A stretch of 18,677 nucleotides of DNA from UBA2279 sp041595875 (GCA_041595875.1 JBFHJN010000048.1:1-18677); one strand, 5' to 3'; shown: positions 7,741 to 16,344, counted from the stretch's first letter. A program made the numbers and translations. The notes: a model not told the origin generated them from the sequence alone.

Positions 7741-8691
7741 ATGAAGCTTGGAGACATCTACAAGACAGCGGTCGACAAGGGGATCTCAAGAGACGGCCGT
7801 TCCGCCGAGGAGATCGAACGTCAGCTGGCGACCGTCAAGAAGTCCTACGACGGGATGGATGAGGACGAGAAGGAGTTCTTCGACCTCGAGCGCCTCACCA
7901 ACCCCTACGATGACACCCGTATCTGCGTGGGTGATCCAGACATGGACGTGCGCGGACTCGTCGTCGGGATCGACATGGAGGTCGGCGAGGTCTTGCTGGC
8001 TGACCGGATGCGCGAGAAGGGGACACCGGTCGACCTCGTACTGGCGCACCATCCCGAGGGACCCGGCTATGCCAATCTGCACCGCGTGATGTATATGCAG
8101 GCCGATCTGTGGGCGGCTCAAGGTGTGGGAATCGGACTGGCCGACGCGCTCATCGCCCCACGTGCCGAGGAGATCCGGCGCAAGATCATGCCGGTCAACC
8201 ACTACCGTGCCATCGATGCGGCGCGTGTGCTCGGTCTGTCGATGATGTCGTGTCATACGCCGGCGGACAACTGCGTGAACCGTTTCGTGCAAGAGGCGAT
8301 CGCCGAGGCAGACCCTCGCACCCTCGACGATCTCGTCAAGATGCTGCGTACGATCCCCGAGTACAACGACGCCGCCAAGAAGGGGTATGGTCCCATCCTG
8401 ATCCAGGGCAAGGGCGGGGGCCGTTGCGGCAAGATGCTCGTCGACATGACGGGCGGTACCGAGGGCCCGGCGGCCGCGCTCGACAAGCTGTCCGCAGCTG
8501 GCGTGGACACCCTTGTGGGCATGCACTACTCCGAGGAGCATCGCAAGCATGCCGAGGAGATAGGGCTCAACCTGGTGATCGCCGGGCACATCTCGTCGGA
8601 TACTCTTGGCATGAACCTGGTGCTGGATGCCATCGAGGGGCAGGGAGTCGAGGTCCACTGTGTATCCGGCATGATCAGGGTGCGCCGCTAG
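7741..8691 (+). CDS. NIF3-like (NGG1p-interacting factor 3 family) metal-binding protein
   Basis: A 316-residue protein resembling the NIF3/YbgI/DUF34 family, which forms hexameric toroids with a dinuclear metal site and has no settled function. Matching motifs are LVLAHHPEG (99-107, ligands H103 and H104), CHTPADN (171-177), which replaces the usual SHTNLD, and AGHISSD (281-287), where the usual GHYATE glutamate is aspartate (D287). The N-terminal ~60 residues are charged and not obviously part of the core. GKGGGRCGKM (223-232) is glycine- and lysine-rich but is not a P-loop. ATG 7741 is preceded by AAGGAG (7728-7733) at 7-nt spacing, so the start is secure. It is 25 nt after the glycosylase gene and probably cotranscribed. 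Assignment rests on motif order rather than on a computed alignment. Confidence 0.8.
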   Translation: MKLGDIYKTAVDKGISRDGRSAEEIERQLATVKKSYDGMDEDEKEFFDLERLTNPYDDTRICVGDPDMDVRGLVVGIDMEVGEVLLADRMREKGTPVDLVLAHHPEGPGYANLHRVMYMQADLWAAQGVGIGLADALIAPRAEEIRRKIMPVNHYRAIDAARVLGLSMMSCHTPADNCVNRFVQEAIAEADPRTLDDLVKMLRTIPEYNDAAKKGYGPILIQGKGGGRCGKMLVDMTGGTEGPAAALDKLSAAGVDTLVGMHYSEEHRKHAEEIGLNLVIAGHISSDTLGMNLVLDAIEGQGVEVHCVSGMIRVRR

Positions 8692-8708
8692 GCCGTTGCC
8701 GCGCAATG

Positions 8709-8744
8709 AAAAACGCCCGGCCCGGAGCTTCCGGGTCGGGCGTT
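8709..8744 (-). terminator. Intrinsic terminator of the minus-strand PBP gene, between convergent genes
   Basis: AACGCCCG (8712-8719) pairs perfectly with CGGGCGTT (8737-8744). Inside it, a further six pairs (one G-T) close on the loop AGCTT (8726-8730). Read on the minus strand, the hairpin runs into five U residues (8713-8709), the classical rho-independent arrangement. Read on the plus strand only TTATCG follows, so it may also stop the NIF3 transcript but less efficiently. It lies in the 59-nt space between the two stop codons. Confidence 0.85.
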
Positions 8745-8750
8745 ATCGCG

Positions 8751-10958
8751 CTACGGCGTGGGTGTGCTTGTGGGGGGCACCGTGCTTGTCGGATCCGGCT
8801 CCGGCGGCTCCACCGGTTCCGGCGGGGTGCTGGGGTCGATGCCCTTCGAGACCACGCACGTCACCACCTCGGCCGGTTTCACCTTCGTGCCGGCAGCAGG
8901 GCTCTGGCTGATGACTCTGCCCGCCTCAACGGTGGGGCTGTAGGCTGACGTGAACGCCGCCTCCAGTTTCGCCTCGGTGATCGCCTTCTCGGCATCCGCC
9001 TGCTTCATGTCCTTGACGTCCGGCACGGCGATGTCGGGAACATCCCACTCGGTCTTCCAGGTGTACTTGGGAGCCGGCGCGGATTTGAAGTCTGTCTTGG
9101 GTGTGTCCGCCAACGCGTTCTTCATGAACTCGGCCCAGATCATCGCGGGGAACGTCCCGCCGAACACGGTGATCCCATGCACATTGCGCATCGGCTTCTC
9201 GGGCGTGTAGCCCATCCAGACGGAGCATGCAAGCTGCGGTGTGTAGCCGCAGAACCAGGCGTCTCGGTAGTCCTGGGTCGTACCCGTCTTGCCTGCTGCC
9301 GGGCGCCCTATGTTGGCGCGAGTCGCGGTACCGCCGCTGATCACGCCCTTGAGTATCTGAGTGGTGGCGTACGCAACGGAAGCGCTGATCGCCTGAGTCC
9401 CTGTGTGGTCGGCCTCGAAGATCGTCTCGCCGCTTGAGTCGAGCACCTTCTCGATGGCGACCGGCGGGATGTAGCGCCCTTCGTTGGCGAGGGTCGCGTA
9501 CGACGCGGTCATCTCCAGGGGGGTCACTTCCTGGCTTCCGAGCGTTATCGAGAGGTAGGGCTCGATGTCGGTGGTGATGCCCATGTCGTGGGCGGTTTCC
9601 ACCACGGGTTCGGCCCCCATTTCGGCGATCAGACTCGCGAACGCCGCATTGACCGAGCCCACGGTGGCCTGCTTGAGCGTGATATAGCCCTTGCTCCCGC
9701 CGGTGACGCGCCACGGTGTGCCACCGGTCTCGATCACTGCGGGAGAGGAGGAGTCTATCTTGCGAGTCGGCGGCATGCCTTGCTTGAGGGCGGTCACCAG
9801 GGTGAACATCTTGAACGATGACCCCGGCTGTCTTTTGGCCTGCGTGGCGAAGTTGAACTTGTTGGTGTCCCAGTCCCTGCCGCCCACCATTGCCTTGATC
9901 TTGCCGCTCTCCGGCTCTATGGCCACCAGGGCGTAGTCGGGGTCGGAGTCCTGGTTCATGATCTTGCGACACGCGGCCTCGGCCTGATCCTGGGTCGTCG
10001 TCTCCAGTGTGGTGTAGACGGTCAGACCTCCCTGGAACACAAGCCCGGTGCCGTACTCGTCTTGTAGAAGCTTCTTCACATAGGCTACGAAGTACGGCGC
10101 CGAGTAGACCCCGGACTTGTCCAGCTGCGCTGCTCGTCCAAGCGAGAGTTCCTCGACCTTGGCCGCTTCGTACTCCTCGTCGGTGATGTACCCTTGTTCG
10201 TGCATCTTGCTGAGAACCCACTGCCGACGCGAGACGGCGCCTTCGGCGTTGTCGTACGGCGACAGGTTGCTGGGTGACTGCACAAGGCCGGCCAGAAGTG
10301 CCGCTTCAGCGATGGTGAGCTCGGACGCGTGTTTGCTGAAGAACGTGAGGGCGGCTGATTCGGCCCCGTATGCGCCTTCCCCGAAGTAGACGGTGTTCAG
10401 GTACATGCTCAGCACTTCGTCTTTGGACATCCTCTGCTCAAGCTCGTATGCGAGGTATGCCTCACGGACTTTGCGCCGGTACGAGATGTCGTAGCGCTCG
10501 TCGGCCAGGATCGTGTTGCGGATGTACTGCTGCGTGATCGTGGAAGCGCCTTCCGAGACACCACCGGCAACGAGGTTCGTGATGAAGGCACGCACGATGC
10601 CCACAGCATCGAAGCCGTTGTGCTTGTAGAAGCGTTCATCCTCCACCGCCACCAGCGCATGCTGCATGTATGGGGAGATCTCATCAAGATCGACCACCTG
10701 GCGGTTCTCCAGGTATAGGTTGGCGATGAGCTTGTCGTCTGCCGAGTAGACCTTCGTCGCCTGGGCGACAGCGAATGCCGCTGGGTCGTCCAGGTCGGGC
10801 AGGTCCACAAGCCATCCGGAGAACATGCTGAAAGCCGCCGCTGCACCAACACCGGTGAGGAGCACCGTGAGGGCAACAAGCATGGCGATGCCGCCAAAAA
10901 TCACCCGGATCGCAGTATTGGACTTTCTTGTGCGGTGAAGCCGCGTGCGCCGTGACAT
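8751..10958 (-). CDS. Class A penicillin-binding protein (transglycosylase/transpeptidase) with PASTA domain
   Basis: A 735-residue bifunctional peptidoglycan synthase. A short basic cytoplasmic tail precedes one membrane segment (about 16-47). The GT51 glycosyltransferase follows, with VEDERFYKHNG (catalytic E106) and VSEGASTITQQYIRN. The transpeptidase has SxxK at S380-K383 (PGSSFK), SxN at S435-N437 and KTG at 557-559. One PASTA domain covers about 640-706, followed by a Pro/Thr/Glu-rich tail to the end (707-735). The protein would polymerise and crosslink lipid II outside the membrane. ATG at 10958 is chosen because the product starts just before the basic tail and AGGGAG lies 4 nt upstream; the open frame continues upstream but without family features. 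It is a paralogue of the PBP at 13528-16218, sharing the KTG region almost residue for residue. Confidence 0.95.
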   Translation of the reverse strand: MSRRTRLHRTRKSNTAIRVIFGGIAMLVALTVLLTGVGAAAAFSMFSGWLVDLPDLDDPAAFAVAQATKVYSADDKLIANLYLENRQVVDLDEISPYMQHALVAVEDERFYKHNGFDAVGIVRAFITNLVAGGVSEGASTITQQYIRNTILADERYDISYRRKVREAYLAYELEQRMSKDEVLSMYLNTVYFGEGAYGAESAALTFFSKHASELTIAEAALLAGLVQSPSNLSPYDNAEGAVSRRQWVLSKMHEQGYITDEEYEAAKVEELSLGRAAQLDKSGVYSAPYFVAYVKKLLQDEYGTGLVFQGGLTVYTTLETTTQDQAEAACRKIMNQDSDPDYALVAIEPESGKIKAMVGGRDWDTNKFNFATQAKRQPGSSFKMFTLVTALKQGMPPTRKIDSSSPAVIETGGTPWRVTGGSKGYITLKQATVGSVNAAFASLIAEMGAEPVVETAHDMGITTDIEPYLSITLGSQEVTPLEMTASYATLANEGRYIPPVAIEKVLDSSGETIFEADHTGTQAISASVAYATTQILKGVISGGTATRANIGRPAAGKTGTTQDYRDAWFCGYTPQLACSVWMGYTPEKPMRNVHGITVFGGTFPAMIWAEFMKNALADTPKTDFKSAPAPKYTWKTEWDVPDIAVPDVKDMKQADAEKAITEAKLEAAFTSAYSPTVEAGRVISQSPAAGTKVKPAEVVTCVVSKGIDPSTPPEPVEPPEPDPTSTVPPTSTPTP

Positions 10959-10982
10959 CAGGCTCCCTTCATTCAACGACCC

Positions 10983-11012
10983 ATTATGGCGGCTTGTGCC
11001 GTATGATGCCAG
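10983..11012 (-). promoter_or_regulatory. Candidate promoter for the PASTA PBP gene
   Basis: On the minus strand, CTGGCA (11012-11007, 4/6 match) and CATAAT (10988-10983, 5/6) are 18 bp apart and lie 25-54 nt before the start codon. It faces away from the U32 promoter in the same 139-bp divergent region. Confidence 0.4.
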
Positions 11013-11021
11013 GTCGGGGCG

Positions 11022-11048
11022 TTGGGCTAGGCTCCGGCACTGTATACT
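11022..11048 (+). promoter_or_regulatory. Candidate promoter for the U32 gene
   Basis: TATACT (11043-11048) matches the -10 consensus at 5/6. A weak TTGGGC (11022-11027) lies 15 bp upstream. Transcription would begin near 11055, about 43 nt before the preferred ATG at 11098. Confidence 0.4.
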
Positions 11049-11097
11049 CGGTCGATGCGATAGCTTGTTACCCTCGATGTACCGAAGGCGAACCGTC

Positions 11098-13524
11098 ATG
11101 CACCAGCCACAAAAGGCGACGATAGAAACACCTGAACTTCTGGCTCCCGCCGGCTCACCGGCTGCGCTCATCGCCGCGGTCAACGGTGGCGCCGATGCCG
11201 TGTACCTCGGTATGGGCGAGCTGAATGCCCGCCGGGGAGCGGAGAACTTCACCTTTGAGACGCTCGCCGAGGGCACACGGTTCGCGCATCTTCGTGGCGC
11301 AAGAGTCTATCTGACCGCGAACATCGTCGTGCTGCCCGATGAGATGCGACGTGCTGTCGACCTTATCGACGGGGCCTGGGCGGCCGGCGTTGATGCAGTC
11401 ATCGTTCAAGACCTCGGACTCTTGCGTGTGCTGCGCAGCGTCCTGCCGCACGTGCGCATCCACGCTTCCACGCAGATCGACGCCCACAATGTGGCGTCCG
11501 TGCGGACGCTCGCCGAGCTTGGCTGTTCGCGGGTGACGCTGGCCCGCGAGCTATCGGTTGCAGAGATCGGGCGCATCGCGCGCTCCGCGGACGTAGAAGT
11601 GGAGTCGTTCGTCCATGGGTCGCTGTGTTACTGCTATTCGGGCCAATGCCTCATGTCCTCGGTGATAGGAGGGCGCTCGGCCAATCGCGGTCTGTGCGCC
11701 CAGCCATGCCGCATGCCTTACTCGCTCGTGCGGGACGCTTCCGAGGTCGTCGAAGTGGACGGGCGCTACCTGCTCAGTCCTCGAGACCTTGCCGGGATCG
11801 GTCAGCTGCCAGCGCTCATCCGGAGCGGTGCCGCTGCGCTGAAGATCGAAGGCCGTATGAAGGCCCCCGAATACGTCTCGGTCGTCGTCGGCGTCTATCG
11901 TGCGGCACTGGATCGTGCTGCGGCAGACCCTGACGGGTATCAGGTGCTCGACGCTGAGACGCAGCTGCTTGAAGAGGCGTTCAACAGGGGCTTCAGCGAG
12001 GCGTATCTTGCCGGTATCAGCGACGGTCGGATGATGAACACGAGTCGGCCGAACAACAGGGGCGTTCTCATCGGCCGGATCTCGGCGGTGAACGGCGGTG
12101 TCGCCGAGGTGGCGCTGGACCGTGCGTTGGACGCCGCGGATACCATAGAGTTCTGGACGGGCAAGGGACGTTTCGCCCAGAGGGCAGGCGAGTTGCGTGT
12201 GCGTGGCGTGACCGTCAGTCAAGCCGGGGCGTCCGAGCGCGTCAGCATCCTTCTGGAGGGTGCCGCCGGGCCGGGCGACCGGGTGTTCCGGGTCGCGAAC
12301 GCGACGATGCTCGAGGCCGCGCGCGCCGCTTTCGAGGGGCGCGAGGCGCTGGAGTATCGAGCCACCGCTGTGCGGTTCGAAGTGCGCATGCATATCGGCG
12401 AGCCGCTCACGGTGACAGCCAGCGGGGGAGGGTTCCAGTCGCAGGCCGTCGGCCCGGTGGTGGAACCCGCGCGTACCAGGGCTGTATCGGCCGAGGACGT
12501 CTCGGAGCATGTAGGCCGTGTTGGTGGTTCGGGTTACTTCGTGAGCGAGTGCGATGTCGACCTGGAACAGGGTGCCGGTATCGGCTTCTCGGTCCTTCAT
12601 TCACTCCGCCGAGAAGCCCTTGAGTCCCTGGACAGCCTTCGTCTCGCCCGGTGGCAGGACCGTCAGCGACACGAGCCGGTTGTCACCGCCGTTCAGGGTC
12701 TCGATGCCGATAGCCGACCTCCGGTGGAGCTGGTTGCCTGTGTGACCGATCCGCGGGTGGCTTCCGCCTGCCTTGCTGCTGGTGCCGATCGGGTACTGGT
12801 GCGGGTCACCCCTGCTGACGATGCTTCCGCTATCCCCGCGGGGACCAGTGCGCTCCTTCCGCGCATAGCGCATGAGGACGAGATGGACGCGCTGGTGTCG
12901 TTTGCGTCGCCCGGCCTTGCGCTCGCCGCGGGCAACCTGGGCGTGCTCGCCGAGGCGATCGGTTCAGACGCTGACGTCTCCGCCGACTGGCCTCTCAATA
13001 TCGTCAACCCGTGGGCGGCGCAGACGGTGTGCGACATAGGAGCGTCATCGCTCTGGGCGTCTCACGAGCTGACCGCCTCACAGCTGACCGCACTTGCTGT
13101 AGGTTCACCGGTCCCGGTAGGGGCGGTGGTCTACGGCAGGGTGGAACTCATGGTGGCCGAGCGCTGTGTCTTGCAGAACGCAGGAGGCTGTACCAGGAGA
13201 TGCGCTACTTGCGAGCACCGGCAGCGAAGATGGCTGTTGCGGGATGAGAAGGGTTACGAGTTCCCTGTCCTGACTGACGCGACCGGTCGTAGTCACATTT
13301 ACAACGCCGTCACTCTCGACCTCTCGCGGGCGCTGCCTGACGTGTTGGCGACCGGTGTCACTTCTTTGCGGCTGGACTTCTCCGTTGAGGATGCGCAGGA
13401 GCACGTCCGTGTCGTCTCGGCCTACCGTGCGGCACTGAATGCCGCAGTGGCAGGAGAGACGCCTCCGGTGGACCCGGTGGTCTCGCCTGCCACGAGTGGT
13501 CATTTCTTCCGAGGGGTGCGCTAG
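11098..13524 (+). CDS. U32 family peptidase-like protein, RlhA-type (probable RNA hydroxylation factor)
   Basis: An 808-residue protein of the U32 family. A TIM-barrel-like N-terminal part starts with ELLAPAGSPAALIAAV (residues 13-28) and reaches the U32 signature ESFVHGSLCYCYSGQC (169-184). C177, C184, C200 and C204 are candidate iron-sulfur ligands. The middle (about 370-560) fits the collagenase-like U32 C-terminal region seen in long members. A second cysteine cluster, C690, C698, C702 and C705, lies in the conserved C-terminal block before FPV. Long E. coli members (RlhA/YdcP) hydroxylate 23S rRNA C2501 and short ones (TrhP/YegQ) act on tRNA U34; size favours the RlhA type, but this is inference. 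ATG 11098 has AAGG 9 nt upstream; in-frame ATG 11077 (7 residues longer) has none. It is divergent from one PBP and convergent with the other. Confidence 0.88.
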   Translation: MHQPQKATIETPELLAPAGSPAALIAAVNGGADAVYLGMGELNARRGAENFTFETLAEGTRFAHLRGARVYLTANIVVLPDEMRRAVDLIDGAWAAGVDAVIVQDLGLLRVLRSVLPHVRIHASTQIDAHNVASVRTLAELGCSRVTLARELSVAEIGRIARSADVEVESFVHGSLCYCYSGQCLMSSVIGGRSANRGLCAQPCRMPYSLVRDASEVVEVDGRYLLSPRDLAGIGQLPALIRSGAAALKIEGRMKAPEYVSVVVGVYRAALDRAAADPDGYQVLDAETQLLEEAFNRGFSEAYLAGISDGRMMNTSRPNNRGVLIGRISAVNGGVAEVALDRALDAADTIEFWTGKGRFAQRAGELRVRGVTVSQAGASERVSILLEGAAGPGDRVFRVANATMLEAARAAFEGREALEYRATAVRFEVRMHIGEPLTVTASGGGFQSQAVGPVVEPARTRAVSAEDVSEHVGRVGGSGYFVSECDVDLEQGAGIGFSVLHSLRREALESLDSLRLARWQDRQRHEPVVTAVQGLDADSRPPVELVACVTDPRVASACLAAGADRVLVRVTPADDASAIPAGTSALLPRIAHEDEMDALVSFASPGLALAAGNLGVLAEAIGSDADVSADWPLNIVNPWAAQTVCDIGASSLWASHELTASQLTALAVGSPVPVGAVVYGRVELMVAERCVLQNAGGCTRRCATCEHRQRRWLLRDEKGYEFPVLTDATGRSHIYNAVTLDLSRALPDVLATGVTSLRLDFSVEDAQEHVRVVSAYRAALNAAVAGETPPVDPVVSPATSGHFFRGVR

Positions 13525-13527
13525 GGG

Positions 13528-16218
13528 CTATTTCACTTCCACCACGATAGGCAGGCTGGAGACGAGTCCGTCTTCATCGGTCACCCACAGGGTGACGGTG
13601 TACTTGCCCGCGGTTGTGAACTGGTGTTTGACGATCGCTCCTTCTACCAGGGGCGAAGAGTCACCGAATTCCCATGCATACTTCGCGATACCGCCATCGG
13701 CTTCCGACTCGGAGGCGTCGAACGTGATCTCTTCGTTCGCGCTTGGGGTCTTGGGCGTATAGGTGAAAGTCGCCACCGGTGGCTCGTTTACAGGTGCGCC
13801 CTTTGATACATAGAGCGTCACCACCGTCTCTGTCGTGACCGTGCTCGGATAGCGCGGGTCCTGGTCTCCCACGATGCCTGCCGAGACGCCATACATCTCC
13901 TGCTCCTCGACCTTGAACGTCAGCAGGAGCTTGTTGAGGAGCGTGATCGCGGCCTCCTTGGTCATCCCTATGAAGTTGGGAAGCTCGATCTCGGTCGGGC
14001 CCGTGTGTATCTCACAGTCACCAGGCAAGTGGCCGGAGAGGAAGAGGGCTGAACCCGTCTTCTCGCAGTACTCAGTGGGAATCTGGCCCGACTCCAGGCA
14101 GATCGTCGCCGACGTCAGACCCTTGGGGCGCTCGAAGTCCTCTTCGGGTTGTCCGTCCAACGCGGCCTTCATGAAGCGCGCCCAGATCTCTGCCGGGAAG
14201 GAGCCGCCGGTGACCTTGCGGCCGTGGACGTCCGTCATCTCGATCTGGCCCTCCACATGGCCTACCCACACCGAGGCGGCGATTTGCGGCGTATAGCCGC
14301 AGAACCATGCGTCACGATACTGCTGGGTGGTGCCGGTCTTGCCCGCGGCCGGCCGGCCTATTTGGGCGGCAGTACCGGTTCCCTTCGAGATGACGCCTTT
14401 CAGTATGTCTGTCGTAAGATACGCGACCGCCGGCGAGATGGCTTCAACGCCCTCAGCGTCAGCCGTCTGCAAGATCTCGCCGTCGCTGTCTTTCACCTCG
14501 AGGATGCCGTAAGGCGGTATATAGGTACCTGCATTGGCCAGGGTCGCATACGATGAAGCCATCTCCAGCGGTGTCACACCGTTCTTGAGCCCGCCCAGTG
14601 CGATCGCGGGAACGGCCTCGACATCGGTTGTTATGCCAAGGCGTTGCGCGGTCTCGACCACGGTGTCGGCGCCTACCTCCAAGATGAGCTGCGCGAACAC
14701 GGAGTTGACGGACTTCTCGGTGGCCTGGCGCAGTCGCATCAGCCCTCCGGCCGAGGTGCCGGTGACTTTCCAGACCTGACCACCCGGGATGTCCAGACGC
14801 GCTGCGCTCGACTCGTACGTCTGCTCGGGCAGCACGTCGTTCTCCAGGCCGGCCACCAGCACGAACGGCTTGAACGCGGAGCCGGGCTGGCGGTGCCCCT
14901 GAACGGCCACGTTGTACTGCTGGGTCGCGAAGTCCTTGCCGCCCACCATGGCCAGGACTTCGCCAGTCGCCGGCTCTATGGCCACAAGGGAGGCCGACGG
15001 GTCGTCTTCCTGGTCAAGTTCAGCGGCGATCGCGTCTTCGGCGGCCTGCTGCATCGAGAGATCGATGGTGGTCGTGATGTGAAGTCCGCCTTTGAACACC
15101 TGGTCGGGACCGTATTCATCGATGAGCGTCTGCTTCACCCATTCCACGAAATAGGGAGCCGGCGTGGTGGTGTCCACTTCCACCTGCGCGAGCGCGAACT
15201 CCTCGGCCACCGCAGCGTCGTATTCGGCCTGCTCGATGTAGCCCTCCGAGAGCATCTGGCCCAGCACGGTGTCACGCCTGTCTTTCGCGGCATCGGGATC
15301 GTTACGCGGAGAGTAGTTGCCCGGCGACTTGATGACGCCGCCGATCATCGCGCATTCGGCCAGCGACAGCTCGCTCACGTCCTTGCCGAAGTAGGTCTCT
15401 GCGGCGGACTGGACGCCGTAGGCGCCATGTCCGAAGTAGATGGTGTTGAGATACATCGTCAAGATCTCGTCTTTGGTGTACTCCTTCTCAAGCTTGTACG
15501 CCAAGATCGCTTCTTTGATCTTCCGGGTTATCGTGCCCTCGCGCTCGACGAACGTGTTGACCACGTACTGTTGCGTGATGGTGGAGCCCCCGTGACGCTT
15601 GTTCTGCGTGATGTCCACCCACAGGGCGCGTGCGATGCCGAGAGGGTCGACCCCTTTGTGCTCGTAGTAGCGCTGGTCCTCAGTGGAGATGACGGCTTGC
15701 CGTAGTTGCACGGGTATCTGCTCGAAGGCGACATCGGTGCGGTTCTGCTCCGCGTATAGCTCAGTGAGCACGTCACCGTTACGGTCATATATGACCGAGG
15801 TCTGGTCGCGACCCTTCGTGGGGTTCTGCAGGTCGGGAAGGTCCTTGCTGACCGACGCATAGACGACCCCCACGGCGATAAGTCCGCCCACGATGCTCAA
15901 TCCTGTGGCGATCGCGGCGATCCGGAGCACCTTGCGCCAGACGCTGCGTGGCTTCTTGGCCGGCTTGCGCGCGGGACCCTTCTGCCCGGACGGTCGACGC
16001 TTGGTCGCACCCGTCTGGCGGGTAGGTGACTTGCGGACGGGGCGCTGGGTCGCTTGTCCGGAAGAACCCGCGCCGGCGCGGGGTGCCCGCTTGCGAGGCG
16101 TAGGCTGCGCGCCTGAGCGCTGCCGCTGACGCGGAGCCGGGTTCTTGCGGTTGCTCGCCGAGGAGCGATTCCCGGCGGAGGACCGGTTGCGGCGGGGATT
16201 GCTATTGAAGTCGTCCAT
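13528..16218 (-). CDS. Class A penicillin-binding protein with PASTA and C-terminal PKD domain
   Basis: An 896-residue bifunctional peptidoglycan synthase with extra domains at both ends. Residues 1-96 form a low-complexity, Arg/Lys/Ser/Pro-rich cytoplasmic tail, followed by one membrane segment (about 97-121). GT51 has STEDQRYYEHKG (catalytic E180) and HGGSTITQQYVVN. The transpeptidase has SxxK at S447-K450 (PGSAFK), SxN at S503-N505 and KTG at 627-629. A cysteine-containing linker (C707, C718, C735) leads to a PASTA-like domain (744-807). The end (812-896) is an Ig-like PKD domain, recognisable by ITFDASES, YAWEFGD and KYTVTLWVTDEDG. ATG 16218 is the only in-frame start before the tail, but it lacks a clear ribosome binding site. 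It converges with the U32 gene, with 3 nt between stop codons. Confidence 0.95.
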   Translation of the reverse strand: MDDFNSNPRRNRSSAGNRSSASNRKNPAPRQRQRSGAQPTPRKRAPRAGAGSSGQATQRPVRKSPTRQTGATKRRPSGQKGPARKPAKKPRSVWRKVLRIAAIATGLSIVGGLIAVGVVYASVSKDLPDLQNPTKGRDQTSVIYDRNGDVLTELYAEQNRTDVAFEQIPVQLRQAVISTEDQRYYEHKGVDPLGIARALWVDITQNKRHGGSTITQQYVVNTFVEREGTITRKIKEAILAYKLEKEYTKDEILTMYLNTIYFGHGAYGVQSAAETYFGKDVSELSLAECAMIGGVIKSPGNYSPRNDPDAAKDRRDTVLGQMLSEGYIEQAEYDAAVAEEFALAQVEVDTTTPAPYFVEWVKQTLIDEYGPDQVFKGGLHITTTIDLSMQQAAEDAIAAELDQEDDPSASLVAIEPATGEVLAMVGGKDFATQQYNVAVQGHRQPGSAFKPFVLVAGLENDVLPEQTYESSAARLDIPGGQVWKVTGTSAGGLMRLRQATEKSVNSVFAQLILEVGADTVVETAQRLGITTDVEAVPAIALGGLKNGVTPLEMASSYATLANAGTYIPPYGILEVKDSDGEILQTADAEGVEAISPAVAYLTTDILKGVISKGTGTAAQIGRPAAGKTGTTQQYRDAWFCGYTPQIAASVWVGHVEGQIEMTDVHGRKVTGGSFPAEIWARFMKAALDGQPEEDFERPKGLTSATICLESGQIPTEYCEKTGSALFLSGHLPGDCEIHTGPTEIELPNFIGMTKEAAITLLNKLLLTFKVEEQEMYGVSAGIVGDQDPRYPSTVTTETVVTLYVSKGAPVNEPPVATFTYTPKTPSANEEITFDASESEADGGIAKYAWEFGDSSPLVEGAIVKHQFTTAGKYTVTLWVTDEDGLVSSLPIVVEVK

Positions 16219-16259
16219 GTGTGCTCGGTGTCCATCCTCTGCGACTTGGGGATGTTGCA

Positions 16260-16287
16260 GTTATATATACAGTAAGAAACGGCTCAC
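16260..16287 (-). promoter_or_regulatory. AT-rich promoter-like segment upstream of the PKD PBP gene
   Basis: An alternating TA tract is the only AT-rich run in this intergenic region. On the minus strand it gives TATAAC (16265-16260, 5/6 match to -10), with a poor GTGAGC -35 (16287-16282) 16 bp upstream. Transcription would start about 30 nt before the ATG at 16218. Confidence 0.3.
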
Positions 16288-16335
16288 GTTCCCCGGAATA
16301 CTCTACCTGATGGCCGAGGAGGGCGCCGTTCTTCG

Positions 16336-16344
16336 TGCTAGTAT
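16336..16344 (+). promoter_or_regulatory. Candidate extended -10 promoter of tyrS
   Basis: TG-C-TAGTAT (16336-16344) is an extended -10 element: TG, one base, then a 4/6 match ending in T. No -35 is recognisable at 16-18 bp upstream, which extended -10 promoters can tolerate. Transcription from about 16351 would give a leader of roughly 96 nt. Confidence 0.35.

Noticed and set aside
8926..10221. 431-codon frame on the same strand as the first PBP but out of frame
   Set aside because: Overlaps catalytic motifs of the real frame and is Arg/His/Gly-rich with no motifs.
14644..15705. 353-codon plus-strand frame inside the PKD PBP gene
   Set aside because: Antisense to conserved transpeptidase and GT51 motifs; His/Arg-rich composition typical of shadow frames.
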